From assembly GCA_049673305.1 (NCBI GenBank), contig JBATXM010000260.1, forward strand, positions 1 through 64,000: a stretch of 64,000 bases of DNA, read 5' to 3'. The first letter of the stretch is position 1; each line of letters opens with the position of its first letter. Positions 1 to 7,001 of this stretch are shown here, one piece after another. A program made the translations under genes and the position numbers. Below the pieces are notes generated by a model, which was not told where the DNA came from, ran no database searches, and was given only the letters and a program-made list of their open reading frames with translations. This DNA comes from GCA-003244245 sp049673305 (GTDB lineage: Bacteria > Actinomycetota > Actinomycetes > Mycobacteriales > Pseudonocardiaceae).

Positions 1-896
1 GAAACGGAGCGAGGAACCAGGACACGAACACTGGGATGGGACAACCGCCCGGGAAACCGGCGGAACACAAAGGTCCCAGGTCCTACACCCTGGCGAAGCA
101 ACCGCGCCAGTCTCCGACCCTCCTCCAGGCAGAATCGTACCCACGGGAGGGCATCGTTCGACGGGTTCCAGGCACCTTCTCCAACCTGCGCCAAGATCCG
201 GTAGTAGGCCTCGGTGTTCCGGCCCAGGTACTCCTCGATGCTGCTGAGTTCCTGAGCCAGAATCTGCTCGCGGGCCAGTACGAGAGTCTGGAGGCATCGA
301 GACATCCGGCCGTTGCCGTCGCGAAAAGGATGGATCATCACAAGATTGAGATGGGCCATGGCACCCTGCACAATAGCCGGGGTCGTGCCGTTGGACTCCA
401 ATTCCTCGACCAGCTCCTGGGCAAGCTCTGGCACGAGATTGTGGTCCGGCGCTTCGTAAACAAGCTCGTCGGTGGTGTCGTTCCGAATCCAGATTGGCCC
501 GGGGCGCCACCGCCCAGGCCAGGCGTCGAGTGAATACTCTGTCATCATGAAGTGCAGGCCCCGCAGCAAAGCTGTGCTGTACTCAAAATGGTCGTCTTTG
601 GCCAGACCGATGACGTAGGTCATGGCACGGCGATACCCAGACACTGCCTGGTGGTCGAGCCCGTCAGCGTCGGTCAGCTCCTCGCCTTCGATGGCGGCGA
701 TGGCATCTTCGACGGAGACGTGGTAACCCTCAATGCTGTTGGACCCCTGGATCGCACGGGCTGCCAGGACGCGCCGCACGGAGCCCACCCAGCGGCGGGG
801 CTCCGCGGTGCTGAACCGAAGCTGCTTGCGGACGCGACCGATCGCCTGGAGGGCGGCGTCCTCCTCGGGCCCCAGCGGTGGGGTCTGGTAGATCAC
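1..896 (-). CDS. Fic family protein, class II-like (C-terminus beyond left edge)
   Basis: Open frame of 298 codons from a GTG start at 896 (weak GGTGGA upstream; an in-frame TAA lies 21 nt upstream of the start), running off the left edge. It has the full Fic active-site motif HPFRDGNGRMSR at residues 189-200, with the catalytic His189. Fic enzymes usually transfer AMP or another nucleotide moiety from NTP to a protein hydroxyl. An upstream S-x-x-x-E-G motif (SNSIEG, residues 52-57) matches the inhibitory helix signature of class II Fic proteins, where the Glu blocks productive ATP binding. The protein is therefore predicted to be self-inhibited rather than dependent on a separate antitoxin. 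The C-terminus may hold a winged-helix domain, as in many Fic-wHTH proteins, but it lies outside the window. The target is unknown. Confidence 0.9.
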   Translation of the reverse strand, partial: MIYQTPPLGPEEDAALQAIGRVRKQLRFSTAEPRRWVGSVRRVLAARAIQGSNSIEGYHVSVEDAIAAIEGEELTDADGLDHQAVSGYRRAMTYVIGLAKDDHFEYSTALLRGLHFMMTEYSLDAWPGRWRPGPIWIRNDTTDELVYEAPDHNLVPELAQELVEELESNGTTPAIVQGAMAHLNLVMIHPFRDGNGRMSRCLQTLVLAREQILAQELSSIEEYLGRNTEAYYRILAQVGEGAWNPSNDALPWVRFCLEEGRRLARLLRQGVGPGTFVFRRFPGRLSHPSVRVLVPRSV

Positions 897-940
897 GGTT
901 CCACCCAGCGTTGATTAACTGATATGACCTTTGCATCGTA

Positions 941-953
941 TTGATAGTATCAA
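941..953. promoter_or_regulatory. 13-bp palindrome upstream of the fic gene, candidate operator
   Basis: TTGATAGTATCAA is a palindrome apart from its central base, centred about 50 bp upstream of the Fic start codon. A related half-element (AGTATCAT) follows at about 966-973. Position and AT-richness against a GC-rich background suggest an operator or part of the promoter. The assignment is inference only. Confidence 0.35.
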
Positions 954-1239
954 TGCTCCGGCGAGTAGTATCATCTTGGTAGGACAGCTTGTGGCCGATG
1001 CCGAACCCGCAACTCACGGCAGCGCACGCCTATAAAGATCAAATAAGTTCGGCCTAGTCCCGGCAGGTTCGGGGGCACCGATCCGGGGCCACCTCGAAGA
1101 TCTCATCCGGGTCCTCGACCAAGTTCCGCGACGCTGACACCGAACCCGGCTGTTTATCCCACGGCCTCAGCAGCACGACCGCCCTTGCACCCGATCAGCT
1201 GAACGGTCCCGGCCAGCGCATTCGAGGTTGCAGCTTTGG
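954..1239. other. Intergenic region with no recognised gene
   Basis: Apart from the palindrome listed separately, the stretch between the Fic start (896) and the RelE-like stop (1240) shows no ORF with a plausible start and ribosome site on either strand. The short reverse ORF that begins at 1017 lies mostly over the fic gene in another frame and looks like a shadow. Confidence 0.5.
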
Positions 1240-1485
1240 TTACACCAGCCGCAGGATGATCAGCCGCTGGTGCTCGCGGACTACGGCGTAGACGATCAGC
1301 CCGGCCCCGCCGCCGTAGGTGATCGTCCACTGGTCGGTCGCCTCGTCGTAGGCCGAACGGGACTGCTGGCGCGAGTTTTCTCGCAGTTGCTCGGTCCGAG
1401 CGTCGATCTGCTCGCGTGCGGCGGCCGAGAGACTGGCGTAGTGCTCGCGCGCGATCTCTAGCCAAACCAGCCCATAGCGCGGCAT
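1240..1485 (-). CDS. RelE/ParE-like toxin
   Basis: 81 residues, the usual size of RelE/ParE-fold toxins. It begins MPRYGLVWLEIAREHYASL and ends with a YAVVREHQRLIILRLV strand, the typical beta-rich C-terminal core of this fold. Members act as ribosome-dependent mRNA interferases or as gyrase poisons, and the sequence does not say which. It starts 3 nt after the stop of the upstream DUF6247 gene, so the two are co-transcribed and probably translationally coupled. That arrangement (DUF6247 then RelE-like) recurs in actinobacteria and supports a toxin-antitoxin pair with the upstream gene as the neutralising partner. Confidence 0.7.
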   Translation of the reverse strand: MPRYGLVWLEIAREHYASLSAAAREQIDARTEQLRENSRQQSRSAYDEATDQWTITYGGGAGLIVYAVVREHQRLIILRLV

Positions 1486-1488
1486 CGT

Positions 1489-1806
1489 TTACAGTTGCGC
1501 CCAGTTCCCAGCCTTGTCGCGCTCCCATAGCTCGGTGAAATCCCCGGTCCGGGCCCGGGCGAGCTGTGCCTGCTCTTGCTCGGACAGCGGATTCGCCCGG
1601 ATCGCCGCGATCGCCCACCAGCGGCCGAGCACCGCCTCGGCCGGCGCGAGATCAAACTCGGCTCCAGCCCGGGCCAGCGCATCGGCGAACTCGGCCTCGA
1701 ACTGCGCACACTCGGTCGGCGACGCTGCGGTGAGGATGGCGCGGATCGCCGGGCCGGAACGCTCCAGCTTCGTCGTCGCGGCGCTCATCTGTTCAGTATC
1801 GGTCAT
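1489..1806 (-). CDS. DUF6247 family protein, probable antitoxin partner
   Basis: The start chosen is ATG 1806 (MTDTEQMSAATT...), giving 105 residues. A longer reading back to 2082 would run through the divergent RHH gene and is unlikely. The core has the acidic, helical pattern ECAQFEAEFADALARAG followed by DLAPAEAVLGRWWAIAA, which I recognise as DUF6247. It has no DNA-binding motif that I can point to. It is the first gene of a two-gene reverse operon with the RelE-like gene 3 nt downstream. It is divergent from the RHH/PIN pair across a 79-bp gap that must hold both promoters. The antitoxin role is inferred from gene order. Confidence 0.7.
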   Translation of the reverse strand: MTDTEQMSAATTKLERSGPAIRAILTAASPTECAQFEAEFADALARAGAEFDLAPAEAVLGRWWAIAAIRANPLSEQEQAQLARARTGDFTELWERDKAGNWAQL

Positions 1807-1885
1807 CCGGCCGTGCGTCGGTGGGACGGGTCGGTGCCGGGCGTGGCGCGCAGCGCAGCTGCGGAGCTCGCAGTATGGTGATGGT

Positions 1886-2158
1886 ATGACCGTCCGGAAG
1901 CTCACGATCTCGCTACCCGAGGAACTCGACCGTATTGTGCGGATTGCCGCCTCGGCGGCTGGGTTGTCCGTCTCAGCATGGCTGGCGCAAGCCGCCGCCC
2001 AAGTAGCGGTTGAGCAAGCCATTGTCGCAGACGGGCGGGCTGCGCTCGAGGAGTTCGTTGCCGAGAACGGTCCGATCACCACTCACGAGGATCAGGACGT
2101 CTGGGTGGCTCGGGTGCTTGCCGATGCTGGTGCCGGTGAGCATCGAGCCGCGAGCTGA
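1886..2158 (+). CDS. Ribbon-helix-helix-like antitoxin of a PIN-toxin pair
   Basis: 90 residues beginning MTVRKLTISLPEELDRIVR, the beta-strand plus helix start of the MetJ/Arc ribbon-helix-helix fold. It continues AASAAGLSVSAWLAQAAAQVAVEQA (second helix region) and an acidic C-terminal tail that would wrap the toxin. ATG 1886 is preferred because the longer upstream ORF would overlap the divergent DUF6247 gene. The stop TGA (2156-2158) shares one base with the ATG of the PIN-domain gene, so the pair is translationally coupled. Such antitoxins usually repress their own promoter, here within the 79-bp divergent gap. Confidence 0.72.
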   Translation: MTVRKLTISLPEELDRIVRIAASAAGLSVSAWLAQAAAQVAVEQAIVADGRAALEEFVAENGPITTHEDQDVWVARVLADAGAGEHRAAS

Positions 2159-2538
2159 TGCCCGCTTTGCTCTATGACACCGGTGCCCTGGTAGCGGCCG
2201 AACGCCGGCACCCGCTGATCTGGCGGCTGCATGACCGAGCCAACGCTGCTGGGATCGCGCCGGTGGTGCTGGTGGTCGTCTTGGCTCAGGCCTGGCGCGG
2301 GGGGCCCCAGCACAACCTGTCCCGATTGCTGCGCGGATGTCGCATCATGCCGGACGACGAGATCAGCGGTTGGGCTGCCGGTCGAGCCTGTGCCGCAGCG
2401 GGCACCTCGGACGTGGTGGATGCCCTCGTGGTGGTCACCGCCACGCAGCTCGCAGCACCTGTGGTCACCAGCGATCCTGACGATCTCGCCCACCTTGCCG
2501 CCAGCCTCGGCGCCACGCTCGCGCTCCATGCACTCTGA
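2158..2538 (+). CDS. PIN-domain (VapC-like) toxin
   Basis: 126 residues. PIN-fold acidic residues are visible: D7 in LLYDTGALVAAE, the AGTSDVVDALVV segment, and SDPDDL near the end, which together would bind Mg2+/Mn2+ for RNA cleavage. The LAQAWRGG stretch in the middle, with Gln where many VapC proteins have Glu, matches a recognised actinobacterial PIN subfamily. It directly follows, and overlaps by one base, an RHH-type antitoxin gene, the standard VapBC order. It ends 6 nt before the stop of the convergent carboxypeptidase. The RNA target is not predictable from the sequence. Confidence 0.82.
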   Translation: MPALLYDTGALVAAERRHPLIWRLHDRANAAGIAPVVLVVVLAQAWRGGPQHNLSRLLRGCRIMPDDEISGWAAGRACAAAGTSDVVDALVVVTATQLAAPVVTSDPDDLAHLAASLGATLALHAL

Positions 2539-2544
2539 AGGCGG

Positions 2545-3867
2545 CTATCGCGCAGTGCAGTGGGCGCCGATGACCCGGGGGACGCAGTCCGCGTAGTTCA
2601 GCAGCAGGTCCACCGCCGCGTCGTTGCGGGTGGTCTCGCGCTCGATGACGTTCGCCGGTGGGTAGAAGCCACCTTGGGTCAGACTGGTGGGGTACATCTC
2701 CATGGTGTAGGACCAGATGTGGTGCTGCGACCACATCCAGTCACCGATCGAGCCGTCGTTGATGTAGAGGTGGCTGGACTGCTCCGGGGTGTAGCCGTTG
2801 GTGGCGGCCAACTGCTCGCCGAGCTTGCGGAAGGCCGCCGCGTCGGAGCTGTCCAGGCCGGGGCCGGTGTCACTGGCGGTGAAGCCGTAGGGCCAGAGCA
2901 CCAGCTCGGAGAAACTGTGGAAGTCGATGTGGGCGGTGATCTGCTGTACGCCCCAGATGACCCGGCTGTTCACCCAGTCCCGGAGCTGCGCCGTTTCCGG
3001 CGCGGAGAACGCGGCGCTGCCGTGGTAGGTGTCGCTGCCGGGATTGGCGCTCGACCCGTCGCAGCAGGCCCACTCGTCACCCCAGTTCCGGTTGAGGTCG
3101 GTGCCGATCTCGGCGCTCCCCGGGGTCGGCTGGCGGTTCTTGCGCCACAGCCCGAAAAGACCGGTGGAGATGTCGTACTCGGCGCCGTCCGGGTTGGCCA
3201 TCGGCATCACCCAGATCCTGCGCGACTTCACCAGCGCGGTGATGGCCGGATCGGTGCCGTAGCCCTGCGCCAGGCGCCGCACGATGTGCAGGCACATCTC
3301 GACGGTGATGTGCTCCCGGGCGTGCTGAGCGCAGCTGAACAGCACCTCGGGCTCGTGTTTATCAGTGCGCACATCGTCGCTGATCTTCACCAGCAGCAGC
3401 GGTCGACCCTGCGCCGACCGGCCGTAGCGGGACACCACAACCTGGTTGGGGTGCGCGGCGGCCAGTGCGTCCAGCTCTGCGGTGAGCTTGCGGTAGTTGT
3501 GGTAACCCTGGTACCCGATCGGGAACTCACCCGGTGCCACCAACCTCGGCACCGGTGCCGAGGTTGGGAGCGGGAGCAGCCGCAGCCCGCTGGCGCGCAA
3601 CCGATCCGCCTGCGCGGGAGTGGCCTGGACTTCCAGATAGTCGCGGCCGCCGGCGAGCACGTCCATGCCTTGGCCCAACACCGTGGAGCGCGCGGCCGCG
3701 TTGTCCACCCCAGACACCCGGTAGGCCGACACCGGCGGGGGCGGAAGCGGCGGCGCGGCTGCGGCGAACGGAAGGGCTGCGGCGAACGGAACAGCCAGTG
3801 CGAGCATCGCCAACGCAGCGATCACGGCAACACGGCGCATCGACATTGCGCGGAGCCTAGCGAGCAC
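2545..3867 (-). CDS. Secreted zinc carboxypeptidase, M14 family
   Basis: 440 residues from GTG 3867; an ATG at 3846 is an alternative start. The N-terminus has a basic region (RR) and a long Ala/Leu hydrophobic core, a signal peptide with an Ala/Pro-rich exit, so the enzyme is probably exported. The zinc site is H182-x-x-E185 (QHAREHITVE) with third ligand H317 (DFHSFSELVLWPYG). DLNRNW (259-262 region) supplies the substrate-carboxylate Arg. The catalytic Glu is E390 in YTMEMYP. This is the M14A carboxypeptidase A/T pattern, complete and in order. It removes C-terminal residues from peptides outside the cell. It is flanked by toxin-antitoxin pairs and has no obvious operon partner. Confidence 0.93.
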   Translation of the reverse strand: MLARLRAMSMRRVAVIAALAMLALAVPFAAALPFAAAAPPLPPPPVSAYRVSGVDNAAARSTVLGQGMDVLAGGRDYLEVQATPAQADRLRASGLRLLPLPTSAPVPRLVAPGEFPIGYQGYHNYRKLTAELDALAAAHPNQVVVSRYGRSAQGRPLLLVKISDDVRTDKHEPEVLFSCAQHAREHITVEMCLHIVRRLAQGYGTDPAITALVKSRRIWVMPMANPDGAEYDISTGLFGLWRKNRQPTPGSAEIGTDLNRNWGDEWACCDGSSANPGSDTYHGSAAFSAPETAQLRDWVNSRVIWGVQQITAHIDFHSFSELVLWPYGFTASDTGPGLDSSDAAAFRKLGEQLAATNGYTPEQSSHLYINDGSIGDWMWSQHHIWSYTMEMYPTSLTQGGFYPPANVIERETTRNDAAVDLLLNYADCVPRVIGAHCTAR

Positions 3868-3923
3868 ACCCCTTCCCGTATTCAGGCACTGCGCTGTCCA
3901 GTCGCCGATAGTTAGACATCAGT

Positions 3924-3949
3924 GCATCATATTAGCTATGCTGTGATGC
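3924..3949. promoter_or_regulatory. Inverted repeat overlapping the vapB promoter/start, candidate operator
   Basis: GCATCA at 3924-3929 and TGATGC at 3944-3949 form an inverted repeat with centres 20 bp apart, about two helical turns. It encloses an AT-rich element (ATTAGCTAT, 3931-3939) that could be a -10 box, and it ends immediately before the GTG start at 3950. This is the geometry expected for autorepression by an RHH antitoxin dimer pair. The function is inferred. Confidence 0.4.
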
Positions 3950-4198
3950 GTGAGGACGACGCTCAGTCTCGATGACGACATCGCGGCGCAGCTTGACCAG
4001 CTCCGCGCTCGCGGCGATCGGTCCTTGCGGCAGCTGGTCAACGAAGCGCTGCGAGTGGGATTGGCGTGTCTGGATCGCGAGAACACAACGCCGCGCGGAC
4101 CCTTCACCCGGGCGGTCTCGCTTGGTGCACCGCGGCTTCCGGACGTCGACGACGTCAGCGAGGCGCTTGCGATCATCGAGGGTGAGAGTTACCAGTGA
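3950..4198 (+). CDS. vapB: VapB-type ribbon-helix-helix antitoxin
   Basis: 82 residues from GTG 3950 (MRTTLSLDDDIAAQLDQLR). The first strand TTLSLD plus helix, then SLRQLVNEALRVGLACLD, is a classic RHH DNA-binding domain (residues 2-45). The remainder is an acidic, flexible tail ending ALAIIEGESYQ that should bind the toxin. An ATG four bases upstream is in another frame and is not used. The gene overlaps the next by 4 nt (GTGA). An inverted repeat sits across its promoter region, consistent with autoregulation. Confidence 0.85.
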   Translation: MRTTLSLDDDIAAQLDQLRARGDRSLRQLVNEALRVGLACLDRENTTPRGPFTRAVSLGAPRLPDVDDVSEALAIIEGESYQ

Positions 4199-4629
4199 TC
4201 GTGATCGACGCCAACCTGCTCGTCTACGCTCACGTCACGTCCTACTCCCAGCACGAGGCGGCCCGGGCGTGGTTGGAGAAACAGCTGGTTGCGGTGCCGA
4301 AGGTGGGGTTGCCGTGGGCGAGCCTGCTCGCGTTCGTGCGGTTGGTCACCAACCCCCGGCTGTTCACCGAGCCGGAGTCGATCACCGACGCCTGGGGCCA
4401 GGTTGCTGCATGGCTGGACGCCGACCCGGTCTGGACGCCGGCACCGACCGCGCGATATCGCGAGGCGCTGGGCGTCTGCCTGGCGCGACCAGGGCTGCGC
4501 GCGAATGATGTTCCGGACGCTCACCTGGCTGCCCTCGCCCTCGAGCACGGGCTGCGACTGGCGACCAGCGACAGTGGCTTCGCCCGATTCTCGGGCCTGG
4601 AATGGTTCAACCCCCTGGCGCCGGCATGA
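4195..4629 (+). CDS. vapC: VapC-type PIN-domain ribonuclease toxin
   Basis: 144 residues from GTG 4195, overlapping vapB by 4 nt. PIN-domain acidic residues: D5 in MIVIDANLLVYAH, then NDVPDAHLAALALEHG and TSDSGFARF near the C-terminus. WASLLAFVRLVTNPRLF in the middle is characteristic of the large actinobacterial VapC subfamily (as in several Mycobacterium tuberculosis VapC proteins). Predicted Mg2+-dependent endoribonuclease, often acting on tRNA or rRNA in this family. It lies only 47 nt upstream of hisH on the same strand, so read-through into the histidine gene is possible. Confidence 0.88.
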   Translation: MIVIDANLLVYAHVTSYSQHEAARAWLEKQLVAVPKVGLPWASLLAFVRLVTNPRLFTEPESITDAWGQVAAWLDADPVWTPAPTARYREALGVCLARPGLRANDVPDAHLAALALEHGLRLATSDSGFARFSGLEWFNPLAPA

Positions 4630-4676
4630 CGAAGCGCGTGGTGGTCGGCAGCTCGAGGGCGTGCGAAGCTGGCGGG

Positions 4677-5306
4677 GTGACACGCGTTGTCGTGCTGGAT
4701 TACGGGTCGGGGAATCTGCGCTCCGCCGAGCGAGCGCTGCGGCGGGCGGGCGCGGAGGTGACGGTGACCGCCGACGTCGACGCCGCGCTGAACGCTGACG
4801 GGCTGGTAGTGCCGGGGGTCGGGGCCTTTGCCGCCTGCATGGCCGGGCTGCGCTCGGTGCGCGGTGACCGCATCATCGGTCGCCGGTTGGCTGGCGGGCG
4901 CCCAGTGTTGGCAATCTGCGTCGGGATGCAGGTGCTGTTCAGCCACGGCGTCGAGCACGAGGTACAGACCGACGGGTGCGGTGAGTGGCCCGGGACCGTG
5001 GAGCGGCTGAAGGCCGACGTGCTGCCGCACATGGGATGGAACACCGTCGCGCCACCAGCGGGTTCGCGGCTGTTCGCGGGTCTCGACGTGGATGCCCGCT
5101 TCTACTTCGTGCATTCCTACGCCGCCCGCCGCTGGGAACTGGACAGCTCAGAGCCGCTGGCGCCGCCGCTGGTGACCTGGGCCGAGCACGGCGAGCCGTT
5201 CGTCGCTGCAGTGGAGAACGGGCCGCTGTGGGCGACCCAGTTCCACCCCGAGAAATCCAGTGATGCCGGTGCGCACCTGCTGCGCAACTGGATCGAGACG
5301 CTGTAA
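4677..5306 (+). CDS. hisH: Imidazole glycerol phosphate synthase, glutamine amidotransferase subunit HisH
   Basis: 209 residues from GTG 4677 (VTRVVVLDYGSGNLRS); this start matches the normal family N-terminus, and in-frame starts further upstream would add an unrelated Arg/Gly stretch. The class I amidotransferase triad is complete: C81 in AICVGMQ, H190 and E192 in QFHPEKS. HisH releases ammonia from glutamine and passes it to HisF for ring closure to IGP plus AICAR. In related actinobacteria hisH follows hisB and directly precedes priA and hisF. Here toxin-antitoxin genes stand upstream, and a 6-kb reverse-strand operon separates it from priA. Confidence 0.95.
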   Translation: MTRVVVLDYGSGNLRSAERALRRAGAEVTVTADVDAALNADGLVVPGVGAFAACMAGLRSVRGDRIIGRRLAGGRPVLAICVGMQVLFSHGVEHEVQTDGCGEWPGTVERLKADVLPHMGWNTVAPPAGSRLFAGLDVDARFYFVHSYAARRWELDSSEPLAPPLVTWAEHGEPFVAAVENGPLWATQFHPEKSSDAGAHLLRNWIETL

Positions 5307-5336
5307 CCGAGGCGGTTGGGGAAGGCTGACCCCCGC

Positions 5337-5663
5337 TCAAGGAGTATCTGGGACGGTCGACCGCCAGGTGAGTTTGACCTCGAAGTTGCCCGACATGCCC
5401 GTCTTAGCGATCACCGCGCCGAACTCCGCATCCAGCCGCACACCGAAAGTGATCTCTACGTCGTCCGGTTGGCAGGCCATGGCCCGGAACTGTGTCAACG
5501 CGACGATCGCCGCGTCGCGCACCTCGTGCAGCGCTGTCTCGAAAGTCGCCCCAGCTTCGCGGATCCTTCCTTGCCGCGACACCCGCGCGATGCCTGGCTC
5601 CTCATCGACGTCGACGAGTACCGAACCTCCGCCTTCAAGTTCGAATCGGGCCAGCTCCGGCAC
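5337..5663 (-). CDS. Trypco1 / CU044_2847-type small protein
   Basis: 108 residues from GTG 5663, chosen because AGAGAGG lies 7 nt upstream; an ATG at 5681 would add six residues. The sequence MPELARFELEGGGSVLVDVDEEP..., then ATFETALHEVRDAAIV, CQPDDVEITFGVRLDAEFGAVIA and NFEVKLTW, is the pattern of the CU044_2847 family, described in Pfam as trypsin-co-occurring domain 1. These proteins are found beside trypsin-like and NTPase proteins in actinobacterial conflict or signalling loci and have no known biochemical role. Here it is the last gene of the operon whose first gene carries a trypsin-like domain, which fits the family name exactly. It converges on hisH with a 30-bp gap. Confidence 0.82.
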   Translation of the reverse strand: MPELARFELEGGGSVLVDVDEEPGIARVSRQGRIREAGATFETALHEVRDAAIVALTQFRAMACQPDDVEITFGVRLDAEFGAVIAKTGMSGNFEVKLTWRSTVPDTP

Positions 5664-5705
5664 AGCCGCACCTCTCTTCATGGCACGCCGCTGGTGACAG
5701 CGTCG

Positions 5706-7001
5706 CTAATGTCCGCACGGGATGGTCAGCCATTCCCCGGGTGGTATTCCCTGTCGAACTTCGTCGAGTTCGTCGAGAATCTTGTCTAACCGGCTGGGGT
5801 CGCTCAGGTACTCTAAAACCGCGCGGTAGAATGCATCGCGCATGGCCGTCGGCATGGAGTCAGACGCACTGTAACACAGTGTCTTGGCGTTGGTTAGCGC
5901 GGCGGAGATTTTTTTGCTGACGTCGTCTGGATAGACGCCTTGGTTCACTTTCTTGTTCACAGAGAAGGCGCCATCACCGATATGCGGCCAGATCGCCTGC
6001 GCCTTGGCGGTCGCCAGGTACTTGATCAGTTTCCGCGCTTGCGGGGTGTCATTGAACATGACTGCCATGTCGGCCGACACTTGAAAAGCTCCGTCAGCGA
6101 CACCGGCGGGAAAGGGGAAGAAATCGAAATCTTTCCCTGGTGTCAACGTTTCCCCTGGATAATTCTGGTATCTGGTTATGATGGACGAAGGTTGATGATC
6201 CCAGTAGCATCCGGGCCGGTTCTTGAACATCGGAGATCCGGCGTCCGACCAGTCGGTCAACAGCGACGGCAGGGGTCCCGTGGTGGCCGTGATTATACCC
6301 CATTCCTGCCATGCCTTCTTGACCTCCTGTGAGGTCCATGGCAGCTTGTCGGAAGCCCACTGTTGGTAGATTTCTCTACCGAACTGGTGCAGCAGGATGT
6401 CTTGGATCCAGTCCGTGCCGGGCCAGCCGGAGATCGGGGTCGAGCCCATGCCCATGCACCACGGCCTGCCGCCCGTCTTGGCTATGGTCTCACCCCGGGT
6501 GACGAGCTGGTCCCAGGTCTGAACCGCTGGCTCGGGCCGCTGCTTCGGATCGTACCAGATGATGCTCTTGAGGCTCGCCTTGACCACTACCCCATATAGG
6601 CTATTCGTGCCCAGTTTCTGGACTTCCGGCCATTGTTTGATGTATAGGTCCCGCTCGGGCTTGTCAATCACATCGTCCAGGCTGTGCAGCTTGTTGTTTT
6701 TTAGGTAGTGACGCAGATCGCCGAGGCTGGGAGAAATCGACATGTCCGGAGGTGTGTCGTTCTGGACTTCTGCGGCCAGGTCCTCATCCAGAGCGCGCGT
6801 GCCCTGATAGTAGACCTTCACACCGGTGTCCTGCTGGAACTGATCCAGCACCTTCTGAAAATCCTGCGCCTCCGTGTCGTTCCAGGAACCTAGTACGCTC
6901 ACCGAGCCGGCCGGATCCAGGGTGGAGCATGCCGCGAGGATGGCATTGATGAGAATGATCACAATGATCAGGGGAGTCGTTCGGCGCCTGACGTGTCTCA
7001 T
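5706..7001 (-). CDS. Extracellular solute-binding lipoprotein (ABC family 1-like)
   Basis: 431 residues. It has a basic N-terminus, a hydrophobic helix and a lipobox ILAAC with lipidation Cys25, so it should be anchored to the outer face of the membrane. The body resembles sugar-type binding proteins: SVSVLGSWNDTEAQDFQKVL at the start, DTPPDMSISPS, LYGVVVKASLKSIIWYDPK, and AVMFNDTPQARKLIKYLAT. No permease or ATPase gene is nearby. It overlaps the upstream membrane-protein gene by 4 nt (ATGA, 6998-7001). The context is the same as GlnH in the mycobacterial PknG-GlnX-GlnH module, so it is more likely a ligand sensor than part of a transporter. The ligand is unknown, and the protein class suggests a sugar or other larger solute rather than an amino acid. 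Confidence 0.85.
   Translation of the reverse strand: MRHVRRRTTPLIIVIILINAILAACSTLDPAGSVSVLGSWNDTEAQDFQKVLDQFQQDTGVKVYYQGTRALDEDLAAEVQNDTPPDMSISPSLGDLRHYLKNNKLHSLDDVIDKPERDLYIKQWPEVQKLGTNSLYGVVVKASLKSIIWYDPKQRPEPAVQTWDQLVTRGETIAKTGGRPWCMGMGSTPISGWPGTDWIQDILLHQFGREIYQQWASDKLPWTSQEVKKAWQEWGIITATTGPLPSLLTDWSDAGSPMFKNRPGCYWDHQPSSIITRYQNYPGETLTPGKDFDFFPFPAGVADGAFQVSADMAVMFNDTPQARKLIKYLATAKAQAIWPHIGDGAFSVNKKVNQGVYPDDVSKKISAALTNAKTLCYSASDSMPTAMRDAFYRAVLEYLSDPSRLDKILDELDEVRQGIPPGEWLTIPCGH

Noticed and set aside
36..914. Two forward open frames at the left edge (36-533, 552-914)
   Set aside because: They lie opposite the Fic gene, which has a complete active-site motif on the reverse strand.
2560..3915. 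451-residue forward open frame opposite the M14 carboxypeptidase
   Set aside because: It is the antisense shadow of a gene with a complete zinc carboxypeptidase motif set; its translation is Arg/Val/Gly-rich without any domain.
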